A DNA stretch of 64,000 nucleotides from Bacteroidota bacterium (GTDB lineage Bacteria > Bacteroidota > Bacteroidia > Cytophagales > Cyclobacteriaceae): assembly GCA_018267215.1 (NCBI GenBank), contig JAFDYX010000024.1:167240-231239 (forward strand), written 5' to 3'. The position numbers and the translations under genes were made by a program. Below are positions 16,277 through 25,867 of the stretch, one piece after another; position 1 is the stretch's first letter; each line of letters opens with the position of its first letter. Below the pieces are notes generated by a model. That model was not told the DNA's origin, ran no database searches, and saw nothing but the letters and a program-made list of their open reading frames with translations.

Positions 16277-17280
16277 AGCGGAAGGTGTGCTTCGCTTGCA
16301 GAGATATCATAATGTGCGGCCACTTCATATAGAATTTCATGCACCTCTTCACCGGTCGGTGCTTCTACTAACCGTGCCCGAAAGGGTTTAAAATCCGGCT
16401 GCGATTTAAAATAGCTGGCATAGTGCCTGCGCATTTCAAACACACCCAGCTTAGGGCCTTTCCATTTAATAGAAAAATCTAAATGGGCACGCACGGTTTT
16501 GATCCGCTCGGCTAATTGCGGAGGCGCGAGCATTTTTCCGGTCTCAACAAAATGTTTGATCTCTCGAAATATCCATGGATAGCCGATGGCTGCCCGCCCG
16601 ATCATCACGCCATCTACACCATAACGGTTTTTGTATTCCACGGCTTTTTCTGGCGAGTTAATATCGCCATTGCCGAAAATAGGAATATGCATGCGTGGGT
16701 TTTCTTTGATCTGGCCGATCAGTTCCCAGTTGGCTTCGCCTTTGTACATCTGCACGCGCGTTCGTCCGTGCACGGTCAATGCCTGTATGCCGATGTCTTG
16801 CAGACGTTCGGCTACTTCTACGATATTTTTTGTTTTCTCATCCCAGCCCAACCGTGTTTTCACCGTTACCGGAAGATGGGTTGCCTTCACCACTTCCTCA
16901 GTCATCTTCACCATCTTGGGTATGTCTTGTAACAGCGCAGCGCCTGCCCCGCGGCAAGCCACAGCTTTCACGGGGCAACCATAATTAATATCAATCAGGT
17001 CGGGGCTTACTTCGGTAGCAATGCGTGCCGACTCGGCCATGTTGCCAATATCACCGCCAAAGAGTTGTATGCCAATGGGCCGTTCGTATTCAAAGATGTC
17101 GAGCTTTTGTTTGCTTTTGGCAGCATGACGGATCAACCCTTCAGAAGAAATAAACTCCGTGTACATCAGGTCGGCACCGCCATCTTTACACACGGCACGA
17201 AAGGGCGGGTCGCTCACGTCCTCCATGGGGGCGAGCAGCAAAGGAAAATTGCCCAAATCAATAGTACCGATCTTTGCCAC
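16261..17280 (-). CDS. dusB: tRNA-dihydrouridine synthase (DusB type)
   Basis: This 339-residue flavoenzyme reduces uridine in the tRNA D-loop using NADPH. FMN-barrel motifs are clear: LAPMEDVSDPPFRAVCKDGG at the start, PIGIQLFGGD, DINYGCPVKAV with the catalytic Cys, and CRGAGAALLQD. VTVKTRLGWD, ALTVHGRTRVQMYKG and GNGDINSPEKA follow, then GRAAIGYPWIF. A helical C-terminal domain completes the usual Dus length. The gene converges on the lysoplasmalogenase gene. Its start is about 70 bp from the divergent CPBP protease gene. Confidence 0.93.
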   Translation of the reverse strand: MAKIGTIDLGNFPLLLAPMEDVSDPPFRAVCKDGGADLMYTEFISSEGLIRHAAKSKQKLDIFEYERPIGIQLFGGDIGNMAESARIATEVSPDLIDINYGCPVKAVACRGAGAALLQDIPKMVKMTEEVVKATHLPVTVKTRLGWDEKTKNIVEVAERLQDIGIQALTVHGRTRVQMYKGEANWELIGQIKENPRMHIPIFGNGDINSPEKAVEYKNRYGVDGVMIGRAAIGYPWIFREIKHFVETGKMLAPPQLAERIKTVRAHLDFSIKWKGPKLGVFEMRRHYASYFKSQPDFKPFRARLVEAPTGEEVHEILYEVAAHYDISASEAHLPLYVVG

Positions 17281-17349
17281 GTTGGTTAATTCAATGAAAA
17301 CTCCGTTGTTTGCGCTGCAAAATTAACACTATTCAATCATACAGTAGTT

Positions 17350-18264
17350 ATGGAGCCATTGAATGAAAAACCTGCTTGGTACACGCTGCTGATGGTGTTG
17401 CTGGGCGGTTTTGTGGGCTTTATAGTAGGGAATTTGGTTGGGGTGATGGTGGGCTATGCACTTTACCGGGGCGATGGCAATTTTCTTCAGGCAGTCAGTA
17501 ACCCGGATGCCTATATGGTTGTGCCGATGCTGACCATGCAGGGTTTGATCTCCTTTTTTTCTTTTTTAGCTTTTCCGTATCTCAATTGGAAAATAGCCAG
17601 GCATAAATCTTTACGATTCTTTAACGCCCAACCCTTTTACGGGCAAAGTATTTTTTTTGTAGTGACCATCGTACTCTCTTTTGTTGTGGTTGACTCCATT
17701 ATTATAGAATGGAATCAGAACATACACCTGCCTGAATTTTTAAAATGGTTTGAAGATTGGGCGCGTGCTTCAGAAGACCGGGTAAGCCGGTTGACGAAGA
17801 TACTGACGCAGTATCAGTCGTTTGGAGAATTTCTGCTTGGGTTTGTAGTAATTGCCGTGATAGCAGGTGTTTGCGAAGAGTTTTTGTTCCGGGGAATTAT
17901 ACAAAATGAATTTTATCGCGGAACAAAAAACATTCATGTGGCCATTTGGATTTCTGCGTTGTTGTTTAGCGCCATCCACATGCAGTTTTTTGGTTTTGTA
18001 CCCCGCCTGCTGCTGGGCGCACTGTTTGGGTATTTGTATCATTGGTCGGGAAATATTTTTGTGCCGATGCTGGCGCATATTGTGAACAATGGATTTTCGG
18101 TAGTGGCGGTGTACCTCAACCAACTCGGGGTGATTCATGTAGATATGGAAAATGAAGAAGCAGCCCCTTGGTATGCCGTGCTGCTTTTTGCACTCATCGT
18201 AACAGCGCTGATTTATTACTACAATCAATTTTTAATCAAGAAGAAAGCAGCCGATGGCAGATAA
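17350..18264 (+). CDS. CPBP-family intramembrane metalloprotease
   Basis: The 304-residue membrane protein has about eight TM helices. It shows the Abi/CPBP motifs: EEFLFRG with Glu176, Glu177 and Arg181, then SALLFSAIHMQFFGFVPRLL, and PMLAHIVNNGFSV near the C-terminus. These Glu and His residues form the presumed metal or catalytic site, related to the Rce1 CAAX protease. Substrates in bacteria are mostly unknown. The gene overlaps the next gene, cdsA, by 11 bp, so the two are probably co-translated. This suggests a membrane-associated role but does not prove a link to lipid synthesis. Confidence 0.88.
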   Translation: MEPLNEKPAWYTLLMVLLGGFVGFIVGNLVGVMVGYALYRGDGNFLQAVSNPDAYMVVPMLTMQGLISFFSFLAFPYLNWKIARHKSLRFFNAQPFYGQSIFFVVTIVLSFVVVDSIIIEWNQNIHLPEFLKWFEDWARASEDRVSRLTKILTQYQSFGEFLLGFVVIAVIAGVCEEFLFRGIIQNEFYRGTKNIHVAIWISALLFSAIHMQFFGFVPRLLLGALFGYLYHWSGNIFVPMLAHIVNNGFSVVAVYLNQLGVIHVDMENEEAAPWYAVLLFALIVTALIYYYNQFLIKKKAADGR

Positions 18265-19078
18265 AAAATTTAGTAACCTGATTCCCCGCTTGCTGACAGG
18301 CATACTCGGTGCGGCTGCCGTTATTTTTTGTGTGGCGTTCAGTGGCTGGACTTACTTTGTTGTATTCTTTATCATGTGCTTATTTTCCATGCTCGAGTTT
18401 TATAAACTCTCCGGGCTTGACGGGCACGTGCCTCAGAAAGCCATAGGCGTAGCAAGTGGTTTGTTTATTTTTTGTCTTTCGTTTTTTGTAGAAAATGGAA
18501 TGATAAGCTATCGTTATTACTTTTTGATTTTCCCACTCATCTCTTTGGTGTATATCATTAAACTATACAAGCGGTCGGAGCGCAAACCATTTACAAACAT
18601 TGCCATTACTTTTTTAGGAATCTTTTACACGGCCGTGCCCTTTGCGCTGATGAACGTAGCTGCCTATGAAAACGGAATTTACAACTACCAGATTATTTTA
18701 GGCTGCCTGCTGATTTTGTGGGCAACAGATACAGGCGCTTATTTTGCGGGAACAATTTTTGGCAAACGAAAATTATTTGAACGCATCTCGCCCAAAAAAT
18801 CGTGGGAAGGATTTATAGGCGGTGCTATCCTGGCATCTGCTTTTGCGTACGGCATTTCAGTTTACTTCACATCGCTGGCGCTATGGCAATGGTTAGGTGT
18901 CGGGTGTATCATTATCGTGGGCGGCACGTATGGCGACTTAGTGGAGTCGTTGCTCAAGCGCAGCATCGAAATAAAAGACAGTGGCGATTCGCTGCCCGGC
19001 CATGGCGGTTTCCTAGATCGTTTTGACGGGCTGTTGATTTCTGCACCATTTATCGTAGCGTTTCTGGAAATTTTTTAG
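18254..19078 (+). CDS. cdsA: Phosphatidate cytidylyltransferase
   Basis: The 274-residue polytopic enzyme makes CDP-diacylglycerol from CTP and phosphatidic acid, the branch point of phospholipid synthesis. The C-terminal CDP-diglyceride synthetase signature is present: SPKKSWEGFIGGAILAS, then GTYGDLVESLLKRSIEIKDS, then LPGHGGFLDRFDGLLISAP with the metal-binding Asp pair. Length and about eight hydrophobic segments are normal for CdsA. The start overlaps the CPBP protease gene by 11 bp. Confidence 0.95.
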   Translation: MADKKFSNLIPRLLTGILGAAAVIFCVAFSGWTYFVVFFIMCLFSMLEFYKLSGLDGHVPQKAIGVASGLFIFCLSFFVENGMISYRYYFLIFPLISLVYIIKLYKRSERKPFTNIAITFLGIFYTAVPFALMNVAAYENGIYNYQIILGCLLILWATDTGAYFAGTIFGKRKLFERISPKKSWEGFIGGAILASAFAYGISVYFTSLALWQWLGVGCIIIVGGTYGDLVESLLKRSIEIKDSGDSLPGHGGFLDRFDGLLISAPFIVAFLEIF

Positions 19079-19125
19079 AACGAATTGTTTATTTTTTCCG
19101 TTCTTCACAGAGCAATACGAAGATC

Positions 19126-19641
19126 ATGCAAGGCAAAATATCGGTCAGCATTTTAATTTTGTTTTTATCCCTTTCTCTTTCGCCATCTGCAGTTGCTCAA
19201 AAACAATTGGTGTTATTTAAGAATGGAAATATCAAAGCCCGATTTGCCGAGGGGCAGTACATCCGTATGGTGCTTAAAAAAAATCACCGATATGCGGAAG
19301 GGCACATTGTAGAGCTGAATGATTTCTCCATGATCACCTCAAACGATACCATTCAGTTTAAAGACATTCTGAAGATTGACGTCAGCCGCCAAAGAGGAAA
19401 AAGTTTTGTTAACACGCTGGGCAGTTTTTCGCTGGGAGTCGGTTTGCTCTACATCGGTTTAGATCGTGCCAATAATTTAATAGGCTACAACAACACACAG
19501 TTAAGCAGTTCGGTGTGGGTGCCTTCGGCCATCTTAACCGGAGCAGGAGCCGTGATGATGTTGATCCATCCGCGGTATGCCCATGTGAATGGTATCAATT
19601 ATCTGCAAACCATCGATTACAAGTCTCCGTTTTACAGGTAG
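19126..19641 (+). CDS. Exported hypothetical protein with two membrane segments
   Basis: The 171-residue product has a cleavable signal peptide (MQGKISVSILILFLSLSL..., ending AVAQ). A soluble beta-rich part follows (FKNGNIKARFAEGQYIRMVL, HIVELNDFSMITSNDTIQFK). Two glycine-rich hydrophobic stretches come next, near 95-115 (GSFSLGVGLLYIGL) and 135-152 (ILTGAGAVMMLIHP). This resembles a widespread type of uncharacterised Bacteroidota envelope protein with an N-terminal SH3-like strand pattern. I cannot name a family. It lies between cdsA and prfB with 47 bp and 36 bp spacing. Confidence 0.65.
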   Translation: MQGKISVSILILFLSLSLSPSAVAQKQLVLFKNGNIKARFAEGQYIRMVLKKNHRYAEGHIVELNDFSMITSNDTIQFKDILKIDVSRQRGKSFVNTLGSFSLGVGLLYIGLDRANNLIGYNNTQLSSSVWVPSAILTGAGAVMMLIHPRYAHVNGINYLQTIDYKSPFYR

Positions 19642-19677
19642 TTTAATATTTCTGCCTATCTTCGCGGAAATTTTTTT

Positions 19678-20773
19678 ATGACAACAGAACAGTTGAAAGA
19701 CTTGAGAGCCCGCACTGTGGCACTGAGGAGGTATCTTTGACTACGATCGCAAGATTGTAGAAATTGAAGATGAAGAGCGCATCTCGCACCAGCCTGATTT
19801 TTGGAACAACCCCAAGCAGGCCGAAGCCATTTTGAAAAACATCCGCACCAAAAAAGTGTGGACGGATGCCTACGACAAAGTAACCAAGCAGTTGGATGAC
19901 TTGGAGGTGCTCAACGAGTTTCATGAAGCAGGCGATGTAAGCGAAGAAGAACTCGACCGCGAATACAAAGTAACCGCTCTCTCCATTGAGGAATTGGAAT
20001 TCAAAAAGATGCTGAGCAAAGAAGAAGACCAGCTCAGCGCAGTGATGGAGATCAACCCGGGTGCTGGCGGCACGGAAAGCAACGACTGGGCCGACATGCT
20101 CAACCGTATGTATATTATGTGGGGAGAAAAAAATGGATATAAAGTTTCGCAGATTGATTATCAGGCTGGCGAGGTGGCGGGCATCAAATCTTCCACGTTA
20201 GAATTTGAAGGGCCTTTCGCCTACGGTAAATTAAAATCTGAAATTGGCGTGCACCGGCTGGTGCGCATCTCTCCGTTCGATTCCAACCAGCGGAGGCATA
20301 CTTCGTTTGCTTCCGTTTTTGTTTACCCGAAAGTGGATGATACCATTGAAATTGAAGTGAATCCTGCCGATGTGGAATTGCAAACTTCGCGCTCAGGCGG
20401 GGCGGGAGGCCAGAACGTAAACAAAGTAGAAACTAAAGTGCAGCTTACGCACAAGCCCACCGGCATTGTTATCGTTTGTCAGGTGGAGCGAAGTCAGCAT
20501 GCCAACCGCGAACGCGCCATGCAGATGCTGAAATCAAAACTCTATCAGCGCGAAATGGAAAAACGCCATGCCGAGCGCGACAAGATTGAAGCGGGTAAAA
20601 TGAAAATTGATTTTGGGTCACAAATCAGGAACTATGTGCTGCACCCATATAAATTAGTAAAAGATGCCCGCACAGGAGTGGAGCGAACCGATGCACAAAA
20701 TGTGCTGGATGGAGATTTGGATGATTTTATAAAAGGATTTTTACTCGAAGCGCAGGAGAAGACAACTTCGTAG
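19678..20773 (+). CDS. prfB: Peptide chain release factor 2, expressed through a programmed +1 frameshift
   Basis: The gene reads 20 codons from ATG 19678 ([20 protein letters not shown]) to an in-frame UGA at 19738-19740. Reading then continues in the +1 frame from 19739 ([20 protein letters not shown]) to the stop at 20773, giving 364 residues, the normal RF2 length. The slip site CTT TGA C is preceded by AGGAGG three bases upstream, as in E. coli. The domain 2 tripeptide SPF (RISPFDSNQ) and the peptidyl-hydrolysis motif GGQ ([13 protein letters not shown]) identify RF2, which ends translation at UGA and UAA. The 0-frame UGA must be bypassed, so RF2 limits its own synthesis. Confidence 0.96.
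19726..19741 (+). promoter_or_regulatory. prfB: RF2 autoregulatory frameshift site
   Basis: The elements in order are AGGAGG (19726-19731), TAT, CTT (19735-19737), TGA (19738-19740) and C (19741). The internal Shine-Dalgarno-like AGGAGG at this exact 3-base spacing promotes slippage of tRNA-Leu from CUU to UUU when UGA is decoded slowly. UGAC is the poor-termination context kept in nearly all such sites. Shine-Dalgarno sequences are otherwise scarce in this genome, which makes the site stand out. Confidence 0.93.
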
Positions 20774-20838
20774 TTTGGTTTCAATATTCTAAGGCAAGTG
20801 CGAAAAATAAATTTTCAACCTTGAACTCTGAACAAAAA

Positions 20839-21540
20839 ATGGAGATCGAAGATAATCAGCCGATGAAAATCAAAAGCTGGTCGCCCGAAGACAGGCCGCG
20901 CGAGAAGTTGCTGATGAAAGGAACTGCCGCATTGAGCGATGCAGAATTGATTGCCATTCTGTTAGGCTCAGGCACAGCGAAGTTGAGTGCGGTTGATGTG
21001 GCAAAGAAAGTATTGGCGCACGTTGAAAATAATCTCGACACGCTTGCCAAAATTTCGGTGAAGGAGTTGATGAAAGCCAAAGGCATTGGCGAAGCGAAAG
21101 CCATCACTATTGTAGCTGCGATGGAACTCGGCCGCAGGCGCAAAGAGCAAAGCCCGGAAGAGAAACCGAAATTGGAAAGTTCACTTTCCGCTTTCAATAT
21201 TATTGAAGGCGATTTAATGGATTTGCCTCACGAAGAATTTTGGGTGTTGCTACTCAATCGTGCTAATCGAATTATTAAAAAGAAAAGAGTGAGTGAAGGA
21301 GGCGTGAGCGGCACGGTGGCCGACCCAAAAATTATTTTTAAACTGGCGCTGGAAGAACTGGCTTCGGGTGTAATCGTGGTGCACAACCACCCGTCAGGTA
21401 GTTTACAACCCAGCCAAAAAGATATTCTGCTGACACAAAAATTGAAAGAAGCCGGCAAAACATTGGAAATCAATTTGCTCGATCATTTGATTGTGGCCGG
21501 CCATTCTTATTTTAGTTTTGCTGATGATGGTTTATTATAA
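20839..21540 (+). CDS. radC: RadC-family protein (JAB/MPN domain)
   Basis: The 233-residue protein from ATG 20839 (MEIEDNQPMKIKSWSPEDRP) has an N-terminal helix-hairpin-helix region (DRPREKLLMKGTAALSDAEL, KAKGIGEAKAITIVAAMELG). A C-terminal MPN+/JAB metalloprotein domain follows: EEFWVLLLNRANRIIKK, then GVIVVHNHPSGSLQPSQKD. HNHPSG supplies the zinc-site histidines and serine. The family is historically called a DNA repair protein, but its biochemical role is unsettled. A TTG at 20821 would add six residues. It follows prfB by 65 bp. Confidence 0.88.
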   Translation: MEIEDNQPMKIKSWSPEDRPREKLLMKGTAALSDAELIAILLGSGTAKLSAVDVAKKVLAHVENNLDTLAKISVKELMKAKGIGEAKAITIVAAMELGRRRKEQSPEEKPKLESSLSAFNIIEGDLMDLPHEEFWVLLLNRANRIIKKKRVSEGGVSGTVADPKIIFKLALEELASGVIVVHNHPSGSLQPSQKDILLTQKLKEAGKTLEINLLDHLIVAGHSYFSFADDGLL

Positions 21541-21551
21541 ACCCAATTAAC

Positions 21552-22793
21552 TTGAGGATAGCCATTGCGATAGCGATTATTATTTTGGGAGCGATTGTGT
21601 TTCTCAGCTACACGCCCACGGCAGATCAACCTGCATCTTCCCATACTCCGCGCAACAGAAAATCAATTATGGCACCGAAGGCTACAGATGTTATCCATCC
21701 AGATGCCAACCCATTTGTGCAACGTGCCATCCACGAATTTGAAAAATACATTCAAACAGAAATTGACAACCGGCAAGCGCCCGGAGCGGCTGTGGCCATC
21801 GTGCACGACACCAGTATTATTTTCGTAAAAGGATATGGGCTGCGCGAAATAGGTAAGCCCGATTCAGTCAATGCCGAAACCATTTTCAGAGTCGGTTCGG
21901 TTTCTAAAAGTATCACAGCTACACTGGCTGCCGAGTTGGTTAATGAACATATCATTCAGTGGGACGACCCCGTCATTAAATATTTACCGCACTTCAAATT
22001 GAAATCGGAAGAGGCTACACAAAAACTGAAGCTGCGTCATATTCTTTCGCACACCGAAGGGTTGCCCTATCATGCCTTTACAGACTTGGTAGATCAAAAT
22101 GCACCGGTAGATACGCTCATCAGTTATCTGGGCAACCTCAACCTGATAGCCGAGCCCGGTGAAGTGTACAGCTACCAAAATGTGGGCTTCACTCTGATCG
22201 GCAAAGTTATGGAGGCAGCAACCCATCAACCATTTGAACAGATAATAACCGAAAAACTTTTTCGGCCGTTGGGCATGCAGCACGCCTCTGCCTCTTTTGC
22301 TCAGATTAGCCAAGCAAAAAATACGGCTAAGCCACACAGCTATACGCATCCTGTAAAAATTTCTAAAACATATTATTCTGTTGCCCCTGCCGGAGGCATC
22401 AATGCCAGCGCACTTGATCTGGCACTGTGGCTTAAAGCTTTGCTGGCTCCCAATATTGTGATGCCGGCTGCCCGCATTCATGAAATGCTGGAACCGCAAG
22501 TGCGTGCCGTTGCCCGCAACCTGTATTTCTGGCAATGGAAGCCGGTGCGCAAATCGTATTACGGATTAGGCTGGCGCATCGTTACTTTTCGCGATGACAC
22601 CGTGGCTTATCATGGTGGCTATGTCAACCACTACCGTAGTGAGGTAGCGTTCAACCAAAAGAAAAAAATTGCCATCGCTGTGTTGGTCAATGCACCGGGA
22701 CGGTTGGCCGATCAGGCCATTCCCCGTTTTTTTAAAATTTATGATCAATACCTCGATTCGATCAGGCAATGGAAAGTAAAACCCTTACCATAA
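21552..22793 (+). CDS. Serine hydrolase, class C beta-lactamase/penicillin-binding fold
   Basis: The frame opens at TTG 21552, giving 413 residues with an N-terminal hydrophobic anchor (IAIAIAIIILGAIVFL). No upstream ATG is available, and the first internal ATG (21669) would delete this segment, so TTG is preferred. The SxxK motif is SVSK (Ser116, Lys119), the second motif is YQN in YSYQNVGF, and the third is HGG in YHGGYVNHYR. This makes it a periplasmic serine peptidase, esterase or D-aminopeptidase-like enzyme. Substrate cannot be told from sequence. It starts 12 bp after radC. Confidence 0.82.
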   Translation: MRIAIAIAIIILGAIVFLSYTPTADQPASSHTPRNRKSIMAPKATDVIHPDANPFVQRAIHEFEKYIQTEIDNRQAPGAAVAIVHDTSIIFVKGYGLREIGKPDSVNAETIFRVGSVSKSITATLAAELVNEHIIQWDDPVIKYLPHFKLKSEEATQKLKLRHILSHTEGLPYHAFTDLVDQNAPVDTLISYLGNLNLIAEPGEVYSYQNVGFTLIGKVMEAATHQPFEQIITEKLFRPLGMQHASASFAQISQAKNTAKPHSYTHPVKISKTYYSVAPAGGINASALDLALWLKALLAPNIVMPAARIHEMLEPQVRAVARNLYFWQWKPVRKSYYGLGWRIVTFRDDTVAYHGGYVNHYRSEVAFNQKKKIAIAVLVNAPGRLADQAIPRFFKIYDQYLDSIRQWKVKPLP

Positions 22794-22864
22794 AACTTGT
22801 TGACCCGCAAAAATGAATTTGAATGATGCGATTTACGGTCTCTGAATTTTGTATGAAATAATCT

Positions 22865-23485
22865 ATGAAGCTCAAAAATATTTTTTTCATCGCCATGTTG
22901 GCCTTAGTAGCCACCGTTATTTATTATTCATGGAGCGGAGGGCAAACTGAAAAAGAATACCTCGACCAGATACAGAAAGACCGAAAAGACAAAGACGAGT
23001 TTATGCACACCAGCGACCAATCGCCTTTTGGTGAAGAACGAAAAAATTTTAAATCGTTAAATTATTTTGCCCCTGTTGTAAAATATAAAATCAACGCCAG
23101 CCTTCATCATATTCGCGACAAGCAAATGATACTTCTGCCCGCCAGCGATGGAAAGGAAAGAAAATATTTGCCTTACGCTTATGCGGAGTTTGAGTTAGAC
23201 AAGGAGCACTGCAAGCTGCTGATTTTGGAAATTGTAGATGACCCACAAAATAATGGAATGTTATTCCTTGCCTTTGCCGATGCTACCAGTGCCAGCGAAA
23301 CGTATGGGGCAGGCCGCTACCTCGAAGTAAAGAAAGTTCGGGGGGCATCGTCTATCCTCCTCGATTTTAATCAGGCCTACAACCCCTACTGTGCGTACTC
23401 AGAAAAATATTCTTGCCCACTTCCCCCTCGCGAAAATATTTTAAAAGTAGCCATCCGGGCAGGGGAGAAGAAGTATCATGAGTAA
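22865..23485 (+). CDS. DUF1684 domain protein
   Basis: The 206-residue protein has an N-terminal membrane anchor or signal (IFFIAMLALVATVIYYSW). A DUF1684 domain follows, recognisable from FADATSASETYGAGRYLEVK, then DFNQAYNPYCAYS and YSCPLPPRENILKVAIRAGE. It is probably periplasmic and tethered. The domain's function is unknown, although the conserved acidic, Cys and Tyr residues near AYNPYCAYS suggest a binding or catalytic site. It stands alone between the serine hydrolase and the malic enzyme, with 71 bp and 70 bp spacers. Confidence 0.85.
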   Translation: MKLKNIFFIAMLALVATVIYYSWSGGQTEKEYLDQIQKDRKDKDEFMHTSDQSPFGEERKNFKSLNYFAPVVKYKINASLHHIRDKQMILLPASDGKERKYLPYAYAEFELDKEHCKLLILEIVDDPQNNGMLFLAFADATSASETYGAGRYLEVKKVRGASSILLDFNQAYNPYCAYSEKYSCPLPPRENILKVAIRAGEKKYHE

Positions 23486-23555
23486 GTTAGAATTGTATTT
23501 AGATTCTTCAATTCATTAATCAAAAATTGTAACTTACCCCTTTCAACTTATACCT

Positions 23556-25835
23556 ATGTCTATTAAAATCAGAAAGCAAGATGCTCTCAACTACCACACC
23601 CAAGGGCAGCCCGGCAAAATTGAAGTAACTCCTACCAAGCAACTCAGCTCGCAGCTAGATCTGGCGCTGGCCTACTCGCCCGGTGTGGCCGAACCCTGCA
23701 AAGAAATTGCCGCCAACGTAGAAGATGTTTATAAATATACCAGCAAAGGAAATTTAGTGGCGGTAATCTCCAACGGCACGGCCGTACTTGGCCTGGGCGA
23801 TATCGGCCCCGAGGCAGCCAAACCTGTGATGGAAGGAAAAGCTGTGCTCTTTAAAAAATATGCAGGCATAGATAGCTTTGATATTGAAATCAATGAAAAA
23901 GACCCCGATAAATTTATTGAAGTAGTAAAGGCGCTCGAGCCCACTTTTGGCGGAGTGAATTTGGAAGACATTAAAGCGCCCGAGTGTTTTAAAATTGAAA
24001 CCGTGCTGCGCGAGAAGATGAACATCCCCATCATGCACGATGACCAGCACGGCACGGCCATCATCTCCAGCGCGGCTTTGCTCAACGCCTTGCACCTGAA
24101 CGGAAAGAAAATTGGAAACATTATTTTGGTAGTAAACGGAGCCGGTGCAGCAGCCGTTTCGTGCACTAAACTTTATATCGCACTCGGGCTCAAGAAAGAA
24201 AACCTGATCATGTGCGACAGTAAAGGGGTGATCCACAAAGACAGGCCGGGGCTTGATCCCAGCAAACTGGAGTTTGCCACGACACGAAAAATTTCGACCC
24301 TGCAGGAGGCCATCAAAGGAGCAGATGTGTTTGTCGGGCTTTCGGTAGCAGATAGCTTAAAACCCGAAGATGTTTTGGCCATGGCCAAAGACCCGATTGT
24401 ATTTGCGCTGGCTAACCCTAACCCCGAAATCGGCTATGACCTGGCCAAGCAAACCCGAGCCGATATTATTATGGGCACTGGCCGCTCAGACCACCCCAAT
24501 CAAATCAACAATGTGCTTGGCTTCCCTTATATTTTTCGTGGGGCGCTCGATGTGCGTGCCACCGAAATTAATGAAGCAATGAAACTGGCAGCCGTTCATG
24601 CACTGGCCGAGTTGGCCAAAGAGCCTGTGCCCGACATTGTATTTAAAGCCTATGGCGTAGATAAAATAAAGTTTGGAGCAGACTACCTGATTCCCAAACC
24701 TTTGGATCCGAGGCTGATTACCACCGTGGCTCCGGCAGTAGCCAAGGCTGCCATGAGTTCAGGGGTTGCCAAAAACCCCATCAGCGATTGGGATGCTTAT
24801 AACCACGAACTGTTGAAACGGATTGGCATTGATCAGAAACTGACATCGCGCATTATTGATCTGGCCAAGAAAAAACCCAAGCGCATTTTATTTGCCGAGG
24901 CAGACCATCACAAAGTATTGAAAGCAGCACAGGTGTTGCAGGATGAAAATATTGCCAAACCCATTTTATTGGGAAGTCGTGTAGAGATTGAACGGTTAAT
25001 TAAAGAACACAGCCTTGAACTGACGGATTGCCAGATCATAGACCCGCGCGAAGAGAAAGAGCGCACCGAACAATACGCCAGAGCTTACCATGCAAGACGC
25101 CAGCGCAAAGGTGTAACCTACCAGGATGCGCTGCGCCAGATGCGCGATCGCAATGCATTTGGAGCTATGATGGTAGAGTTTGGCGAAGCCGATGCGCTGG
25201 TGTCGGGTCTGACCAAAGACTACTCCCGAACCATATTGCCTTCATTACAAATTATCGGCATGGCGCCCAACGCCAGCCGCGTAGCCGGCATGTACATCAT
25301 CATGAATAAAAAGGGAACGTTCTTCTTTGCCGATTGTACCGTCAATGTCAATCCTACGGCAGAAGAACTGGTGGGCATTATTGATCTGACATCGCGAGGC
25401 GTAAAATTTTTCGATATCGAACCACGCGTGGCTGTACTATCATACTCTAATTTTGGTTCAAGCAAAGGTGAAATACCCGACAAAGTGCAACAAGCCGTGA
25501 AGTTGGCCAAACAAAAGTATCCTGAGCTGATATTGGATGGCGACATTCAGGCGAACATGGCCTTTAACACCGAATTGCAACAGGAGATTTATCCGTTTAG
25601 TGCCTTGGCTAAAAAAGGAGCCAACACATTGATTTTCCCTGACCTAGCCTCCGGCAACATTGCTTACAAACTACTGATGGAAATTGGTGGGGCAGAAGCT
25701 ATCGGCCCTATATTATTGGGCATGAAAAAACCGGTACATATTTTACAACTGGGCAGTTCCATTCGCGACATTGTAAACATGGCTGCTATTGCCGTGGTAG
25801 ATGCACAAATGCGCGAAATGAATGGGCACTGGTGA
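23556..25835 (+). CDS. maeB: NADP-dependent malic enzyme fused to a phosphotransacetylase-like domain
   Basis: This 759-residue protein is typical of MaeB. Residues 1 to about 420 are the malic enzyme: [49 protein letters not shown] with the metal-binding Asps, and the dinucleotide fold [12 protein letters not shown]. From about 430 to the end is a phosphate-acetyltransferase-like domain ([20 protein letters not shown]...), thought to be regulatory, for example binding acetyl-CoA, rather than catalytic. It oxidatively decarboxylates malate to pyruvate, yielding NADPH. ATG 23556 gives the canonical start. Confidence 0.95.
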   Translation: MSIKIRKQDALNYHTQGQPGKIEVTPTKQLSSQLDLALAYSPGVAEPCKEIAANVEDVYKYTSKGNLVAVISNGTAVLGLGDIGPEAAKPVMEGKAVLFKKYAGIDSFDIEINEKDPDKFIEVVKALEPTFGGVNLEDIKAPECFKIETVLREKMNIPIMHDDQHGTAIISSAALLNALHLNGKKIGNIILVVNGAGAAAVSCTKLYIALGLKKENLIMCDSKGVIHKDRPGLDPSKLEFATTRKISTLQEAIKGADVFVGLSVADSLKPEDVLAMAKDPIVFALANPNPEIGYDLAKQTRADIIMGTGRSDHPNQINNVLGFPYIFRGALDVRATEINEAMKLAAVHALAELAKEPVPDIVFKAYGVDKIKFGADYLIPKPLDPRLITTVAPAVAKAAMSSGVAKNPISDWDAYNHELLKRIGIDQKLTSRIIDLAKKKPKRILFAEADHHKVLKAAQVLQDENIAKPILLGSRVEIERLIKEHSLELTDCQIIDPREEKERTEQYARAYHARRQRKGVTYQDALRQMRDRNAFGAMMVEFGEADALVSGLTKDYSRTILPSLQIIGMAPNASRVAGMYIIMNKKGTFFFADCTVNVNPTAEELVGIIDLTSRGVKFFDIEPRVAVLSYSNFGSSKGEIPDKVQQAVKLAKQKYPELILDGDIQANMAFNTELQQEIYPFSALAKKGANTLIFPDLASGNIAYKLLMEIGGAEAIGPILLGMKKPVHILQLGSSIRDIVNMAAIAVVDAQMREMNGHW

Positions 25836-25867
25836 GTGGGTTAAAGGTAAAATAGCGAGAGGTTGCC

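Noticed and set aside
19678-19740. Frameshift in prfB as a mutation or sequencing error
   Set aside because: The AGGAGG, CTTTGAC and spacing are the conserved programmed +1 frameshift elements of RF2 genes.
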